A stretch of 27,275 nucleotides of DNA, from positions 1-27,275 of the IMG/VR virus record IMGVR_UViG_3300051212_001400, one strand, 5' to 3'. The position numbers and the translations under genes were made by a program. Within the stretch, counting starts at the first letter, position 1, and every line of letters begins with the position of its first letter. This document shows positions 27,065 through 27,275 of the stretch, piece by piece. The notes beneath the pieces are model-generated. The model worked only from the letters and a program-made list of their open reading frames with translations. It searched no databases and was not told the origin of the DNA. The stretch comes from a virus.

Positions 27065-27275
27065 TGGGCAGTCAACTCTCCACCATCGTCACCGCCATCG
27101 CTGGCATGACCATCACGGGATACCCCTATGATGTCCACGTTGGCGATGAGATGCGCAATCACTTCGACATCGCCAATGTGCCGTGCCGAGTCATCAATGC
27201 CATCGGCTTTTCATCGTCTATGACCAAGGTCAACACCTTTGGTTCTGGCCACGTCATGACGACGGAGTGGACGAT
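27064..27275 (+). CDS. tail terminator/neck-like protein, 5' part
   Basis: GTG 27064 shares a base with the preceding stop. The frame runs off the window after 70 codons plus two bases and continues at base 125 when the circle is closed; the whole protein would be about 148 residues. The N-terminus (LSTIVTAIAGMTITGYPYDV) is typical of small head-tail joining proteins. See the entry at 1-359 for the rest. Confidence 0.65.
   Translation, partial: MGSQLSTIVTAIAGMTITGYPYDVHVGDEMRNHFDIANVPCRVINAIGFSSSMTKVNTFGSGHVMTTEWT
27152..27275. repeat. terminal redundancy, right copy
   Basis: The counterpart of 1-124: 119 of 124 bases match, and the last 56 are identical. All differences are silent in the shared frame. 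It shows that the window closes on itself. Confidence 0.9.

Noticed and set aside
1-27275. tRNA, rRNA, integrase/att site, insertion sequence or CRISPR array
   Set aside because: I found no cloverleaf, recombinase motifs, transposase or spaced repeats on either strand.

Overview
The window is essentially a complete circular or circularly permuted genome of a small, tailed, long-tailed (siphovirus-like) bacteriophage. The first and last 124 bases are the same stretch of one gene, in frame, so the closed circle would be about 27,151 bp. The two copies differ at five bases, all silent, as expected from a mixed natural population. Every gene I accept is on the + strand, densely packed, with many 1-4 base stop/start overlaps. 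The host cannot be named from the sequence. The DNA is GC-rich, starts are ATG, GTG and a likely TTG, and Shine-Dalgarno sites are clear. I see no integrase, repressor, DNA polymerase or tRNA.

Layout, following the circle from packaging: terminase small and large subunits (19515-21087), a portal fused to a MuF-type head protein (21084-23084), two head-morphogenesis candidates (23087-24627), a protease-capsid fusion (24627-26231), and small head-tail connectors (26286 to the end, continuing to 359). The tail module follows (370-6503): tail tube, a tail assembly chaperone pair with a canonical -1 frameshift site, tape measure, Dit-like distal tail protein, a Gp37-like hub protein and two C1q/TNF-like tip proteins. 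A control region (6483-6828) holds two sigma70-like promoters, strong dyads and direct repeats.

The early region (6829-11272) encodes small unknown proteins, two tiny membrane proteins, an SSB-like protein, ribbon-helix-helix proteins and an HNH nuclease. The replication/DNA-metabolism region (11269-18544) encodes a GIY-YIG nuclease, a TOPRIM primase-helicase, a Myb-like tandem HTH protein, a VRR-NUC nuclease, a secreted Rpf/lysozyme-like protein, dCTP deaminase and an N6-adenine methylase. The lysis cassette (18599-19543) has an amidase and two holin-like proteins and leads back to terminase.

The most exciting element is a pair of complete type II hammerhead self-cleaving ribozymes (7104-7168 and 7539-7602). 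Each starts on the last base of the stop codon of a small early gene. Their catalytic cores, stem I and stem II are identical, while stem III has a different but still paired sequence. Cleavage at both would release a 434-nt RNA carrying one small gene. Its two ends still contain the two halves of a hammerhead, so it could in principle re-ligate into a circle. Other notable signals are the slippery heptamer GGGAAAC, an iteron-like cluster inside the primase-helicase gene, a 24-bp exact repeat upstream of the lysis genes and near the end of a capsid-module gene, and a family of GC hairpins behind genes whose products are probably abundant.
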